The notes: generated by a model from the letters alone, not told the origin. DNA of 64,000 nt from Marinobacter qingdaonensis (GCF_034555935.1 NZ_JAYDCJ010000003.1:806001-870000), one strand, 5' to 3'. Positions 1 through 8,600 are shown, numbered from the stretch's first letter. Translations and numbers: made by a program.

Positions 1-98
1 TCAACACTGTTCGGGTCAAATTGATAGACCACGCAGCCGGGCAGCGCACCGATCAGCGTCAGGGTGAGTAGTTTGCAGGCGGTGTGCCATACCGACAT
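1..98 (-). CDS. N-terminus of a lipoprotein, cut by left window edge
   Basis: Only the first 32 codons lie in the window; the gene continues to the left. Reading leftward from the ATG at 98, the peptide has a short hydrophobic signal segment followed by Leu-Pro-Gly-Cys, a plausible lipobox with the lipidated Cys near residue 22. This suggests an outer- or inner-membrane lipoprotein. The ribosome site is weak and nothing of the mature domain is visible, so no function can be given. The frame was chosen because it is the only one here that gives a signal sequence plus lipobox. Confidence 0.5.
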   Translation of the reverse strand, partial: MSVWHTACKLLTLTLIGALPGCVVYQFDPNSV

Positions 99-411
99 CT
101 TGCGCTCTGTCGCAGTGCTAGAGAGACCTCTCCACGTCATCGTCTTGTACCCTGTCCATTTGGCTCGAAAGAATCCGGGGCCGCGATCCACCGGCTTGAG
201 GTTCATGGTTATAAACAAAATTTAATCTGGAGGGCAGGCAGAACAGGCCAATGGTCGGGGCGCGGGCCGTGGAACAGGGCGCGTGGGACTTCGCGTGGCT
301 GCGGTAACCCCCTAAAAAACCGAGCAGTTTCTTTGGGGGGCCGCGCTAAGAGGGGAAATGCAAAACTTTGTAAAATATTGCTCGGGAAATCACCGGGCGG
401 GGTGAGGGCAA
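99..411. other. Intergenic stretch, no gene recognised
   Basis: About 310 bases between the partial lipoprotein gene and the small acidic protein gene. It is less GC-rich around 205-225 and 355-385 than the flanks and may hold the promoter of the leftward lipoprotein gene, but no convincing -35/-10 pair, RNA gene or repeat could be identified. The open reading frame that runs through it on the plus strand has no codon or homology support. Confidence 0.4.
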
Positions 412-615
412 TCAGGTTTCTTCGTCGTCTTCGACCTCGTCCGGGTGTTCACGCTTGTAACGTTCCCACTCTTCCCAGTCGTGGGGCGTGCCGGCGTGAG
501 GGCGACGCAGGTGCTTGGCGTGCTCCATGGCGTTATGGCGCAAGCTGTGGTCGCGTTCTTCCTCTTCCTTGTCGAAGCCGTACTTTTTCAGGAATTCGTC
601 GGGTGTGATGGGCAT
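412..615 (-). CDS. Small acidic conserved hypothetical protein (67 aa)
   Basis: A 67-residue, strongly charged protein rich in Glu, Asp, Arg and His, with no membrane segment or signal peptide. The ATG at 615 is chosen over an upstream start because a strong AGGGAGGT ribosome site lies at 621-628. It sits 61 bases downstream of the RNase II gene on the same strand and could be cotranscribed with it. I do not recognise the family. Residues around 30-60 look helical and cytoplasmic, and the tail ends in a run of acidic residues. Confidence 0.7.
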   Translation of the reverse strand: MPITPDEFLKKYGFDKEEEERDHSLRHNAMEHAKHLRRPHAGTPHDWEEWERYKREHPDEVEDDEET

Positions 616-676
616 GGCGCACCTCCCTAAGACAATCACTTGCCTCTAGTTACGATGCGCCTGCCGTGCTGGTTTT

Positions 677-2665
677 TCAACCGTTGCCGACGGCCTGCTC
701 GGGCACCGGAATCTCCTCGGCCTCCACCAGGCTGAAGTTGATCTGGCGCCGTTCCTCATCCACCCCGGCCAGACGTACCGTGACCGCCTGTTCGAGCTGG
801 AAAATCCGACCGTTCTTGTTGTGGATCAGGCGCAGGGTCACCGGGTCAAAACTGTATTTGCCGTCCAGATCCTTGCAGCTGACGAAGCCTTCCAGGCCAT
901 TGCTGTCGAGCCGGACGAAGAAACCGGCCGGCACCGTGCGGCTGATGACGCCGGTCATGGCGTCGTCGCCCAGGGTCTTGGCAAAGTCGCTCTTGAGCCA
1001 GGCTTCCAGGCTGTTGGCGGCCTGGCGGGCGCGGATCTGGGCCTGCTGCAGCTGCTCCAGCTGGTCCCGGGTCAGCGCCTGCATGGCGTGGTCCCAGAGC
1101 GCGGCCTTGATCAGTCGGTGCACGTAGAAGTCCGAGAACTTGCGCAGCGGCGAGGTAAAGGTGGTGTAGGCCGCCAGGCCCATGCCCTGGTGCGGAGCGG
1201 CCTCGAAGCCGAGTTCAGCCCGGGCCAGCTGGCGCGAGATGATGGCCTTGACCGGCACCTCGGCGTCCAGGGCCTCGGTCTCCCGCATCAGTTGCCGGAA
1301 GCCTTCCGCGCTGTTGGCGTCCACCGCCGCCAGGTGCGGGGCGTGGTTTTCCAGCAGAGTGCGGATGTTGTCCACGCGGTCGTCGCGCAGGCCCGGGTGC
1401 TGGATGAACAGGCCCCCGGCCTGGCCGCTCAGGAAATCCGCGGCGCAGCGGTTGGCGGCCACCATGCATTCTTCCACCAGCCGATGGGCCTCGTTCTGGA
1501 CCGAGGGCTCGATCTGGCGGATGCGCCGGTTCTCGTCCAGGCGCAGGCGGAATTCCGGCCGGTCACCGGCCAGTAGGGCGTGCTCGTTGCGCCATTTGCG
1601 CAGTGCGGTGGCCACCTGGTGCAGCTGGTCGAGGCTGTTGGCCACGGCGTCGGGCAGGGCCTTGATGTCGTCGTCCTCGCGGCCCTCGATCAGGTTGGCC
1701 ACCAGGTCGTAGCTGAGCTTGCCCTGGGACTGGATCACCGCCTGGTGGAAGCTGTAGTCGCCCAGGCTGCCGTCGTTGTTGACCTGCAGGTCGCAGACCA
1801 GGGCCAGGCGTTTGACCTCGGGCATGAGCGAGCACAGCCGGGTGCTGATGCCATCGGGCAGCATGGGCAGGGGTTCGCCCGGGAAATAGATGGCGGTGGC
1901 GCGCTGGAAGGCTTCCTGCTCGGCGGCGCTGCCCGACGCGATCATTGCGGTCGGGTCGGCGATGGCGATCGAGAGTTTCCAGCCGGTGGCGTTGGGTTCG
2001 GCCAGCAGGGCGTCGTCCATGTCCTGGGTGCCCGGGCTGTCGATGGTGACGTAGGGCTGGTCGGTGCGGTCTTCCCGGTCGGTCTCACGGGCCGCAATGT
2101 CCGGTTCGCCCAGCTGCTCGGCTTGGGCCTGCACCGGCTCCGGCCAGTCGTCGGTCAGATCGAAGGTGGCCAGGGTCAGCGCCCGCTCGATGCCGGGCTC
2201 GCCGGCCTTGCCAATCACCTTCAGGATTCGGGCCTGGCCTTTGCCATCGCGGATGGGGTGCTTGTGGATCTCGCAGTAGATGTAGTCGTCCGGCTGCGCA
2301 TTCATGCGCGCCTTGGGCGGAATGAAGATCCACCGGTTGATGCCTGGCGTCTCGGGCACCACGAAATGGCCCTTGCCCTTGACCAGGTAGCGGCCGACAA
2401 AGGTGGTCAGGCGGGATTCCAGCAGCTCGTCCACCACGCCCTGGGTCTTGCCCTTTTCCACCTCTTGTTCGGTGACGGTAATGCGATCGCCCGGCAGGAC
2501 CTTCTGCATTTCCTCCGGGGGCAGGAACACGTCGCGTCCCTCATCCAGGGCCACAAACCCGAACCGACCGTTGGTGGCTTTGACGGTGCCGGGAAAGACC
2601 ACCTTGTTGTCCTTGATATCGGTTTTCAGCTGGCGCAACTGGCTGAGAGCGTCGGCATTGAGCAT
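677..2665 (-). CDS. rnb: Exoribonuclease II (RNB family)
   Basis: A 662-residue 3'-to-5' exoribonuclease that degrades single-stranded RNA to small fragments in the cytoplasm. The N-terminus (about residues 20-150) holds cold-shock-type RNA-binding domains. The RNB catalytic domain starts near residue 205, where the motif TIDSPGTQDMDDA supplies the Mg-binding aspartates. A C-terminal S1 domain (about 560-650) carries the pattern GVISRTVPAGFFVRL. The length is close to E. coli RNase II (644 aa) and shorter than RNase R, which supports RNase II. The gene is followed by a small acidic protein gene. Confidence 0.93.
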   Translation of the reverse strand: MLNADALSQLRQLKTDIKDNKVVFPGTVKATNGRFGFVALDEGRDVFLPPEEMQKVLPGDRITVTEQEVEKGKTQGVVDELLESRLTTFVGRYLVKGKGHFVVPETPGINRWIFIPPKARMNAQPDDYIYCEIHKHPIRDGKGQARILKVIGKAGEPGIERALTLATFDLTDDWPEPVQAQAEQLGEPDIAARETDREDRTDQPYVTIDSPGTQDMDDALLAEPNATGWKLSIAIADPTAMIASGSAAEQEAFQRATAIYFPGEPLPMLPDGISTRLCSLMPEVKRLALVCDLQVNNDGSLGDYSFHQAVIQSQGKLSYDLVANLIEGREDDDIKALPDAVANSLDQLHQVATALRKWRNEHALLAGDRPEFRLRLDENRRIRQIEPSVQNEAHRLVEECMVAANRCAADFLSGQAGGLFIQHPGLRDDRVDNIRTLLENHAPHLAAVDANSAEGFRQLMRETEALDAEVPVKAIISRQLARAELGFEAAPHQGMGLAAYTTFTSPLRKFSDFYVHRLIKAALWDHAMQALTRDQLEQLQQAQIRARQAANSLEAWLKSDFAKTLGDDAMTGVISRTVPAGFFVRLDSNGLEGFVSCKDLDGKYSFDPVTLRLIHNKNGRIFQLEQAVTVRLAGVDEERRQINFSLVEAEEIPVPEQAVGNG

Positions 2666-2704
2666 GAACGAACCTGGCTGATGAAAGATGAATGATGGGG
2701 CGGA

Positions 2705-2733
2705 GTATAACGGTTATGGCCCCATGCGTCAGA
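2705..2733 (-). promoter_or_regulatory. Possible sigma70 promoter for rnb
   Basis: On the minus strand TCTGAC (2733-2728), a 17-base spacer and TTATAC (2710-2705) lie about 40 bases upstream of the rnb start. The -10 box is good and the -35 box weak. The spacing fits, but this is a sequence match only. Confidence 0.35.
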
Positions 2734-2749
2734 TAGCGGACATCCCAAA

Positions 2750-3424
2750 TCAGATTTCGGCCCAAAACCGCTGCAGATTGGCCAGGGACTTGGTCAGCAG
2801 ATCAAACTCGGCGGACTTGCCGTCGCGCTCAAACAGCTGGCGGCGTGCGGTGTCCAGGTCAAACAGCACCTCGCGCTGGGCCGGATCGCGGATCGTGCTC
2901 TGGATCCAGCCGATGGCGACCCGGCGCTGGCCCCGGCTGACCGGCTCGACCCGATGCAGGGTGGAGGACGGGTAGAGCACCGCCGAACCCGCGGGCAGTT
3001 TGTAGCTCTGTTCCCCGGCGGTGGTGTCGGTGACCAGTTCACCGCCGTCGTAGCTGTCCGGGTCGTCCAGGAACAGGGTGAACGACAGGTCTGTGCGCAA
3101 TCGGCCCGGGCCACGGCCCATGACCGGGTCATCGACGTGGTTGCCGTAGGTCATGCCGTCGCGGTAGCGGCTGAACATCAGCGGCGTCATTTTCGCCGGC
3201 CGGGCCGCCATCTGGAACAGCGGGTGGCTGGTCAGGGCCTTTTCCACTTCTGCGCGCAGGGCCTTGGCGGCGTCGTCGCCCATCTGCATCTGTTCGTTGT
3301 TCTTGACGAGGCGGGCGTGCCAGCCGGCGGTTTTCCGGCCGTCGTCAAAGGCGCCTTTGTCCAGGGCGGCACGCACGCGCTTGAGCTGGTCGCCGCTCAG
3401 GATCTCGCCGATGCATAGAATCAT
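2750..3424 (-). CDS. piuC: PKHD-type Fe(II)/2-oxoglutarate hydroxylase, PiuC/YbiX family
   Basis: A 224-residue soluble dioxygenase. The double-stranded beta-helix iron site is complete: His96 and Asp98 (GNHVDDP) and His157 (STLHRVEP), with Arg167/Arg168 placed to bind 2-oxoglutarate. The length matches the PiuC/YbiX family (about 225 aa). In other bacteria these genes often sit next to iron or siderophore receptor genes, and their substrate is not firmly known. Here no TonB receptor is adjacent; the divergent neighbour is the Gly-Gly-Glu/His-His repeat lipoprotein. The start at 3424 was chosen over a longer reading frame because homologues begin with MILCIxxIL-like sequence. Confidence 0.88.
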   Translation of the reverse strand: MILCIGEILSGDQLKRVRAALDKGAFDDGRKTAGWHARLVKNNEQMQMGDDAAKALRAEVEKALTSHPLFQMAARPAKMTPLMFSRYRDGMTYGNHVDDPVMGRGPGRLRTDLSFTLFLDDPDSYDGGELVTDTTAGEQSYKLPAGSAVLYPSSTLHRVEPVSRGQRRVAIGWIQSTIRDPAQREVLFDLDTARRQLFERDGKSAEFDLLTKSLANLQRFWAEI

Positions 3425-3563
3425 GAGGTTCTCCAATTCGGAATACGAACAATTTGCAAATACGACAGGGTTTGATTCATCATGCACCACCATCAAACAG
3501 CCTTCAATATGGCCGCCGTCGACTCGTGCGATTGGGTGGCGCTTCAACAACAGGAGAATCAGG

Positions 3564-4736
3564 ATGAACAACCAGAAACTCAAACTGTGGACCGGTATTG
3601 GCATGGCCACCGTACTGGCCGGTTGCGGCACCCTCGGTGGAGAAGGTGGCGAAGGCGGTGAGCACCACGACGACAGCCTGCTTGCGTCCGCCCACGGTGG
3701 CGAAGGCGGTGAAGGCGGCGAGCACCACGGCGGTGAAGGTGGCGAAGGCGGCGAACACCACGGCGGCGAAGGTGGTGAGGGCGGCGAACACCACGGCGGC
3801 GAAGGTGGTGAGGGCGGCGAGCACCACGGCGGTGAAGGTGGTGAAGGCGGCGAACACCACGGCGGTGAAGGTGGTGAGGGCGGCGAACACCACGGCGGCG
3901 AAGGTGGTGAAGGCGGCGAGCACCATGGCGGTGAAGGTGGCGAAGGCGGTGAACACCATGGCGGTGAAGCCGGCGCGGCCTTCAGTTACTTTGCGGCCGG
4001 TGGTGAAGGCGGCGAAGGTGGCGAAGGTGGCGAAGGCGGAGAAGGCGGAGAAGGCGGAGAAGGCGGAGAAGGCGGAGAAGGCGGCAGCGCCGTCTCGGCC
4101 GTGGACTCCGACGGCGCCTATGTCGCCATGCTGCAGATGATGCAGGGCCACCTGATGGCAGCGCGCGAACTGATTCAGGCCGGCGATGTGGCCGAAGGTC
4201 GTCCGCACCTGACCCACCCCTGGGTGGAAGTCTATCCGATGGTCAAGGCGGGTCTGGCGCACCGGGACCAGAAAGCCCTGGGTGAGCAGTTGCACACCCT
4301 GGCGGAAAAAGCCGGTCAGGTGGACAGCTGGGACGAGATCAGTGCCGACTTCCAGGCTGCCTGGGTCGGTATCGAGCAGGCCGTGAACACCACCGAGGGC
4401 CTGAGCGCCAGCAGCGTGTCCAAGGTCATCCTGTCGCTGACCAAGCAGGCGGTGCTGGAATACGACGAGGCCCTGGACGGTGATCAGTTCGTGGCCGAGC
4501 ACGAGTACCAGGACGGTCGCGGTTTCGTGGCGGCGGCCCGGGACTACCTGGCCGAGCATGAGGCGCACCTGGTGAAGCAGAACAAGGAAGCCTGGCGCGA
4601 CACCGGCAAGGCGCTGAACGAGCTAGCAAAGGCCTGGCCGACGCCGGTGCCACCGCAGAAGCCGGTGGTGTCCACGTCCAACCTGTACGCGGCCCAGGCC
4701 CGTCTGGAACTGGCGCTGGCGCCTTACCTCTACTGA
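3564..4736 (+). CDS. Lipoprotein with GGEGGEGGEHH tandem repeats and a helical C-terminal domain
   Basis: A 390-residue predicted lipoprotein: signal segment 1-20 and lipobox LAGC with Cys21. One GGEGGEGGEHH unit lies at residues 25-35. Eight perfect 11-residue units follow at 45-132. After a short linker containing Phe-Ser-Tyr-Phe, nine GGE triplets run at 146-172. Residues about 180-390 form a non-repetitive, mostly helical domain rich in His, Glu and aromatic residues (for example HPWVEVYP, LEYDEAL, AEHEYQDG). The start has an AGGAG site at 3552-3556. The repeated His-His and Glu residues could bind metal ions or carry surface charge; that is inference. The C-terminal part vaguely recalls imelysin/EfeO-type helical bundles, but I could not confirm a family. 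It is divergent from piuC and convergent with the copper operon. Confidence 0.85.
   Translation: MNNQKLKLWTGIGMATVLAGCGTLGGEGGEGGEHHDDSLLASAHGGEGGEGGEHHGGEGGEGGEHHGGEGGEGGEHHGGEGGEGGEHHGGEGGEGGEHHGGEGGEGGEHHGGEGGEGGEHHGGEGGEGGEHHGGEAGAAFSYFAAGGEGGEGGEGGEGGEGGEGGEGGEGGEGGSAVSAVDSDGAYVAMLQMMQGHLMAARELIQAGDVAEGRPHLTHPWVEVYPMVKAGLAHRDQKALGEQLHTLAEKAGQVDSWDEISADFQAAWVGIEQAVNTTEGLSASSVSKVILSLTKQAVLEYDEALDGDQFVAEHEYQDGRGFVAAARDYLAEHEAHLVKQNKEAWRDTGKALNELAKAWPTPVPPQKPVVSTSNLYAAQARLELALAPYLY
3696..3959 (+). repeat. Eight tandem 33-bp units encoding GGEGGEGGEHH
   Basis: Eight in-frame 33-base units with identical protein sequence but differing third-codon positions (ggc/ggt, gaa/gag, cac/cat). The scatter of silent changes shows that the protein repeat is conserved while the DNA has diverged. 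Because the unit is a multiple of three, copy-number change would not break the frame. Confidence 0.97.
3999..4079 (+). repeat. Nine tandem 9-bp units encoding GGE
   Basis: Nine Gly-Gly-Glu codons triplets in the same gene. The last five units are identical at DNA level (ggcggagaa), unlike the first four, which suggests recent slippage expansion. This makes the array a likely length-variable site between strains. Confidence 0.95.
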
Positions 4737-4808
4737 GCCGAATAGGCGACCGGGGCCCTGGTGGTCCCGGTTGTCAGTACTGGATCAGCAGATCCGGCGG
4801 TTCCGCCA

Positions 4809-5261
4809 TCACTGATGATGGGCCGAGAACACCCGGGTCTGTCCTGCCTCGTTGAACAGCAACACCTGGTACGGATCCTTGCGATCCCCCATCTCCATGC
4901 CCGGTGAACCCACCGGCATACCCGGTACACTGAGCCCACGAGCCTTGGGCGCATCGGCGATCAGTCGATGGATATCACTGGCCGGCACATGTCCCTCGAT
5001 CACGTAATCCCCGACAAAGGCGGTGTGGCAGCTGGCCAGGGCAGGCGTCAGTCCGGCTTCCAGCTTGATTGGGTTGAGGTTCTCGGTTTCGGTCACCTTC
5101 ACCTCAAAGCCGTTGGCTTCCAGATGCTTGACCCAGTCGGTGCAGCAGCCGCAGGTGGGCGACTTGTACACGTGAATGTTTTGGGGCGCGCCGCCCGCCA
5201 GCAGCGGGGTGCTGAAGCCCAGAGCGGCGGTCAGGGCCAGGCCCAGAACCGGATGTTTCAT
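4809..5261 (-). CDS. Periplasmic DUF411 metal-binding protein
   Basis: A 150-residue exported protein with a signal peptide (about 1-22, cleavage near Leu-Leu-Ala-Gly-Gly). The DUF411 core begins with YKSPTCGCC (Cys37, Cys39, Cys40), followed by Cys78-His79 and His91, and ends with a Met-rich GMPVGSPGMEMG segment and a His-His pair. Members of this family are repeatedly found with copper resistance genes and are thought to bind copper in the periplasm. It is the last gene of the regulator-copA-38aa-DUF411 operon, 37 bases after the small ORF, which supports a copper role. Confidence 0.88.
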   Translation of the reverse strand: MKHPVLGLALTAALGFSTPLLAGGAPQNIHVYKSPTCGCCTDWVKHLEANGFEVKVTETENLNPIKLEAGLTPALASCHTAFVGDYVIEGHVPASDIHRLIADAPKARGLSVPGMPVGSPGMEMGDRKDPYQVLLFNEAGQTRVFSAHHQ

Positions 5262-5298
5262 GGCAATGTCCTCGTATTCAGAGCGGTTGTGGCGTTAT

Positions 5299-5415
5299 TC
5301 AGTGGTGCTGGTGGTCCTGATCCGGGCTTGTGCCACCGGACGGTGCCAGCCAGAACCACCAGACAATGGCGGCCATGAGCACCAGGCCTCCAGCGTTGAC
5401 CAGAAAGCTTGTCAT
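5299..5415 (-). CDS. 38-residue membrane peptide with His-rich tail, overlapping copA
   Basis: A short gene between copA and the DUF411 gene. Its ATG (5415-5413) shares a base with the copA stop codon (TGATG), the arrangement expected for translational coupling. The peptide has one hydrophobic segment (about residues 4-23, containing two adjacent Trp) and a tail ending in HQHH. A membrane anchor with a metal-binding tail is plausible. It resembles the small open frames often found beside copper ATPase genes, but no named family could be assigned. Confidence 0.65.
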   Translation of the reverse strand: MTSFLVNAGGLVLMAAIVWWFWLAPSGGTSPDQDHQHH

Positions 5416-8024
5416 CAGTTCCGTGCCTCCTGCGGGTCGGCTTGTAAGGAAGAGGGCCCGGCGCGGTTAGCCGTCTTGAACAGCCGCAGCCGGTTGGCGT
5501 TGGTCACCACGGTCACCGACGACAGCGACATGGCCGCGCCAGCCAGAATCGGGCTCATCAGGATGCCCCAGACCGGGTAGAGCAGGCCGGCGGCGACCGG
5601 AATGCCCAGGGTGTTGTAGATAAACGCCCCGAACAGGTTCTGGTGGATGTTCTTCACCGTGGCCCGGGACACCTCGATGGCGTCTGGCACCCCGTGCAGG
5701 GAGCCGCGCATCAGGGTGATGCCGGCGCTTTCAATGGCCACGTCGGTACCGGTGCCAATGGCAAAGCCCACGTCGGCGGCGGCCAGCGCGGGCGCATCGT
5801 TAATGCCGTCGCCGACCATGGCGACCGTGTAGCCCTTGCCGCGCATGGCACTGACGACCTCGGCCTTGTCCTCGGGCAGGACCTCGGCGCGGTACTCGTC
5901 GATGCCGAGACGGGTGGCAATGGCTTTGGCGGTGGCGTCGATGTCGCCGGTCACCATCATCACCCGGATGCCGGCATCGTGCAGACGGTCGATCGCGGCC
6001 TGGGAGTCCGGCTTGATGGCGTCGGCCACACCGATGACACCAATCACCTCATTGCCCAGGGCCAGATACAGGGGCGTACCGGCCTCGCCGGTAATGCGGT
6101 CGGTGTCTGCATCCAGGTCGCGCACCGCCAGGCCTTCGGCTTCCAGCCAGCGCCGGTTACCCAGGCGCACCGTCTGGCCTTGATAGGCACCGATCACGCC
6201 CTTGCCGTTGAGGGCATGAAACTGGTCCACCGCGGCCGGTTCCAGGCCATCGGCTGCCGCCCGGGCCAGAATGGCCTCCGCCAGCGGGTGCTCGGAGTGC
6301 TTCTCCAGACCGGCCGCCAGCGCCAGCAAACGCGGTTCGTCCTGATCCAGCGCCGACACCCGGGTAACCGTCGGGTGGCCCTCGGTGATGGTGCCGGTCT
6401 TGTCCAGAATCACCAGATCCAGCTGGCCGGCGGTCTGCAGGGCCTCGCCCTGGCGGATCAGGGCGCCGTATTCGGCGGCCTTGCCGACGCCCACCATCAC
6501 CGACATGGGCGTGGCCAGGCCCAGGGCACAGGGACAGGCGATGATCAGCACCGTGGTGGCGGCCACCATCATGTGTACCACCGCCGGCTCCGGCCCGAGG
6601 TTGTACCAGGCCAGGGCGGACACCACGGCGATCAGCATCACCGTGGGCACGAAGACCGCGGAAATCCGGTCGGCCAGCCGACCGATGGCGGGCTTGGAGC
6701 CCTGGGCTTTCTTTACCAGCTTGATGATCTGCGCCAGAGCGGTGTCGCTGCCGACCCGGGTCGCCTCGTACACGATCGAGCCGTGGGTGTTCAGGGTGCC
6801 CGCGGAGACCTCATCGCCCTCGCCTTTGCTGACCGGCATGGGCTCCCCGGTGAGCATACTCTCGTCAATCCGGGTGGTGCCCTCCCGGATGATCCCGTCC
6901 ACCGGCAGCTTCTCCCCGGGGCGCACCCGGATGTGGTCGCCCTTGACCACCTGCTCGACCGGAATGTCCTGCTCGCGGCCGTCGCGCAGCACCCGGGCGG
7001 TCTTGGCCCGCAGGTCCAGCAGCCGCCGCACCGCCTCCGAGGTCTTGCCCTTGGCCCGCAGTTCCAGGGCCTGGCCCAGGTTGATCAGGCCGATGATCAT
7101 GGCCGAGGCCTCGAAGTACACGTGCCGGGCCATCTCCGGCAAGGCCCCGGGCAGGCTGGCCACCACCATGGAATACAGCCAGGCGGTGCCGGTGCCCAGG
7201 GCAATCAGGGTGTCCATGTTGGCGTTGTGGTGGCGAAAGGCCTTCCAGGCCCCGGTAAAGAAATGGCCGCCGGTGGCGGCCATGACCACCAGGGTCAGCA
7301 GGCCGAGACCGAGCCAGGTGGCCTGGTTGCCCTCGGTCACCATCATGGTGCCAAAGCCCATGCCCCAGACCATCAGCCCCACCCCCAGAGACAGGCTGAC
7401 GGCCATCTTGACCAGCAGCGTCCGGTACTGGGCGCGATCCTGCGCCTGGCGGCGGTCGTCGGCCGCGTCCTCGTCCTCAATCAAGCTGGCGCCATAGCCC
7501 GCGCTTTCGATGGCGGCAATCAGCGCCTGTGGGTCGGCGCGCCCGGTGGCGGTGGCGGTGTTGTCCGCCAGGTTCATGTGGGCGTGACTGACACCCGGTA
7601 CCGAGCGCAGCGCTTTCTCGATGGTATTTACGCAAGAGGCACAGGTGGCGCCGGTCACAGCCAGGGCCAGCTGATCACTGGCGCCGGCTGTCGCGGAGCC
7701 GTGCCACGGGCCGGCGTCGTTCTGGGCCTGGGCCTCAGCAACCTCAGATTTACTCTCAGAGGGCGTGTCCGTGGCGCAGCAGGAGGCGCTGGTGGTGGAC
7801 TGGTCGATGGGTTCGGCCGGATACCCGGCCTCGGTCACTCGGCGGGCGGCGTCGGCCCGATCGACATCGGCGGGCAGGGCCACCGTCTGCCGGTCCAGAT
7901 CGACGGTGACCAGATCCCCATCGCCGGTCAGCGGCTCCAGGGCGGCCCGGATTTTCTTCACGCAGCCCTGGCAGGACGCGCCGGAAATGGCGAGGGCGGT
8001 CTGTAGGTATTCTTTATCGGCCAT
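5415..8024 (-). CDS. copA: Cu(I)-exporting P1B-type ATPase
   Basis: An 869-residue inner-membrane ATPase that pumps Cu(I) out of the cytoplasm. Two N-terminal heavy-metal domains carry CxxC motifs: GASCQGC (Cys18/Cys21) and GATCASC (Cys128/Cys131), joined by a linker with a Cys82-Cys83 pair. The actuator TGEP is at 392-395, the transmembrane copper motif CPC at 497-499, the phosphorylated Asp541 in DKTGT, a Ser-Glu-His-Pro nucleotide-binding motif near 585 and GDGINDAP in the hinge. All catalytic residues are present. The gene follows the MerR-type regulator by 6 bases and overlaps the 38-aa gene at its end. Confidence 0.96.
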   Translation of the reverse strand: MADKEYLQTALAISGASCQGCVKKIRAALEPLTGDGDLVTVDLDRQTVALPADVDRADAARRVTEAGYPAEPIDQSTTSASCCATDTPSESKSEVAEAQAQNDAGPWHGSATAGASDQLALAVTGATCASCVNTIEKALRSVPGVSHAHMNLADNTATATGRADPQALIAAIESAGYGASLIEDEDAADDRRQAQDRAQYRTLLVKMAVSLSLGVGLMVWGMGFGTMMVTEGNQATWLGLGLLTLVVMAATGGHFFTGAWKAFRHHNANMDTLIALGTGTAWLYSMVVASLPGALPEMARHVYFEASAMIIGLINLGQALELRAKGKTSEAVRRLLDLRAKTARVLRDGREQDIPVEQVVKGDHIRVRPGEKLPVDGIIREGTTRIDESMLTGEPMPVSKGEGDEVSAGTLNTHGSIVYEATRVGSDTALAQIIKLVKKAQGSKPAIGRLADRISAVFVPTVMLIAVVSALAWYNLGPEPAVVHMMVAATTVLIIACPCALGLATPMSVMVGVGKAAEYGALIRQGEALQTAGQLDLVILDKTGTITEGHPTVTRVSALDQDEPRLLALAAGLEKHSEHPLAEAILARAAADGLEPAAVDQFHALNGKGVIGAYQGQTVRLGNRRWLEAEGLAVRDLDADTDRITGEAGTPLYLALGNEVIGVIGVADAIKPDSQAAIDRLHDAGIRVMMVTGDIDATAKAIATRLGIDEYRAEVLPEDKAEVVSAMRGKGYTVAMVGDGINDAPALAAADVGFAIGTGTDVAIESAGITLMRGSLHGVPDAIEVSRATVKNIHQNLFGAFIYNTLGIPVAAGLLYPVWGILMSPILAGAAMSLSSVTVVTNANRLRLFKTANRAGPSSLQADPQEARN

Positions 8025-8030
8025 GGCCTG

Positions 8031-8462
8031 TTACTCCTTGCCATTCAGCTGGATGGATTCATCGTCCCAGTTTTCGATCAACCTGCAGATGGTGTGGCCG
8101 TCGGGGGTGCCGTCGGGCATGGTCTGCCAGGCCCTGAGCGCGCTGGTCATTCGCTGGCGGAGCTGCTGGAGCTCTTCAATCTCCCGCACCACCTCAGCCA
8201 GCCGCTGCTCGAACACTTCCCGCACCATGGGGCAGGGGGAATGGTGATCGTCGGCCTGATCGAGAATGGCCCGGATCTCCGGCAGCGAGAAACCCAGCTG
8301 CCGGGCCTTGCGCGCAAAGCGCAGGCGACGCAGATCGTCGGTGTCGAACTGCTGGTAGTTGTTGTCGGGGTTGCGGCTGGGGTTGAGCAAGCCTTCCCGG
8401 GTGTAAAACCGCACCGTATCGGGATTGACGGCGGCGGCGACCGCCAGTTCTTTTACTTTCAT
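8031..8462 (-). CDS. MerR-family metal-responsive regulator of the copper operon
   Basis: A 143-residue activator of the CueR/CadR/ZntR type. The winged helix-turn-helix occupies residues 2-70 (VRFYTREGLL is the typical wing start) and a long dimerisation helix follows (about 82-112). Cysteines are Cys77 and Cys126 only; the close Cys pair of E. coli CueR is missing, so metal ligation may differ although the target operon is for copper. The ATG at 8462 is preferred to one at 8477 because a GAGGG site precedes it by about ten bases. It is first in its own operon and probably autoregulated through the operator at 8640-8660. Confidence 0.88.
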   Translation of the reverse strand: MKVKELAVAAAVNPDTVRFYTREGLLNPSRNPDNNYQQFDTDDLRRLRFARKARQLGFSLPEIRAILDQADDHHSPCPMVREVFEQRLAEVVREIEELQQLRQRMTSALRAWQTMPDGTPDGHTICRLIENWDDESIQLNGKE

Positions 8463-8492
8463 GAGGCTGGCCCTCATCAGAAGTTCAGTCGA

Positions 8493-8600
8493 GTGTCGCG
8501 CGGGAGCCCTTTCCGAAACTGTGCGGAGCCAAGGATGGCGGAGCTCAAGCGCCCCAGGGAGGGGCTTGAGCGGGTTTCGGAAAGGGCTTCTGCGCGGCAC
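8493..8600. repeat. Palindromic intergenic element in the copper operon leader
   Basis: A roughly 108-base structure of nested inverted repeats. The outer arms contain a perfect 15-bp match (8505-8519 with 8574-8588; AGCCCTTTCCGAAAC and its complement), extended outward with mismatches. An inner pair, GCTCAAGC and GCTTGAGC, encloses a C/G-rich loop near 8541-8560. It carries no open frame or transposase and lies between the promoter and the regulator start, so it would be transcribed as a long hairpin. It looks like a dispersed REP- or MITE-like element; only one copy was noticed in this window. Confidence 0.7.

Noticed and set aside
3696..3959. Tandem 33-bp units considered as a CRISPR array
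   Set aside because: There are no spacers between units, the unit is translated in frame, and no cas genes are present.
3504..4568. Antisense frame through the GGE repeats (Phe/Ala/Thr-rich)
   Set aside because: It arises because the repeat has no stop in any frame. The plus-strand frame has a ribosome site, signal peptide and lipobox.
4740..4775. Inverted repeat ACCGGG/CCCGGT after the repeat lipoprotein gene
   Set aside because: Short stem without T-run on either strand; too weak to call a terminator.
5643..8006. 787-codon open frame antisense to copA
   Set aside because: copA has all P-type ATPase motifs in its frame; the antisense product is His/Gly/Gln-rich low-complexity sequence without domains.
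8493..8600. Palindromic element considered as an insertion sequence
   Set aside because: No transposase frame and only about 108 bases long; classed as a repeat element instead.
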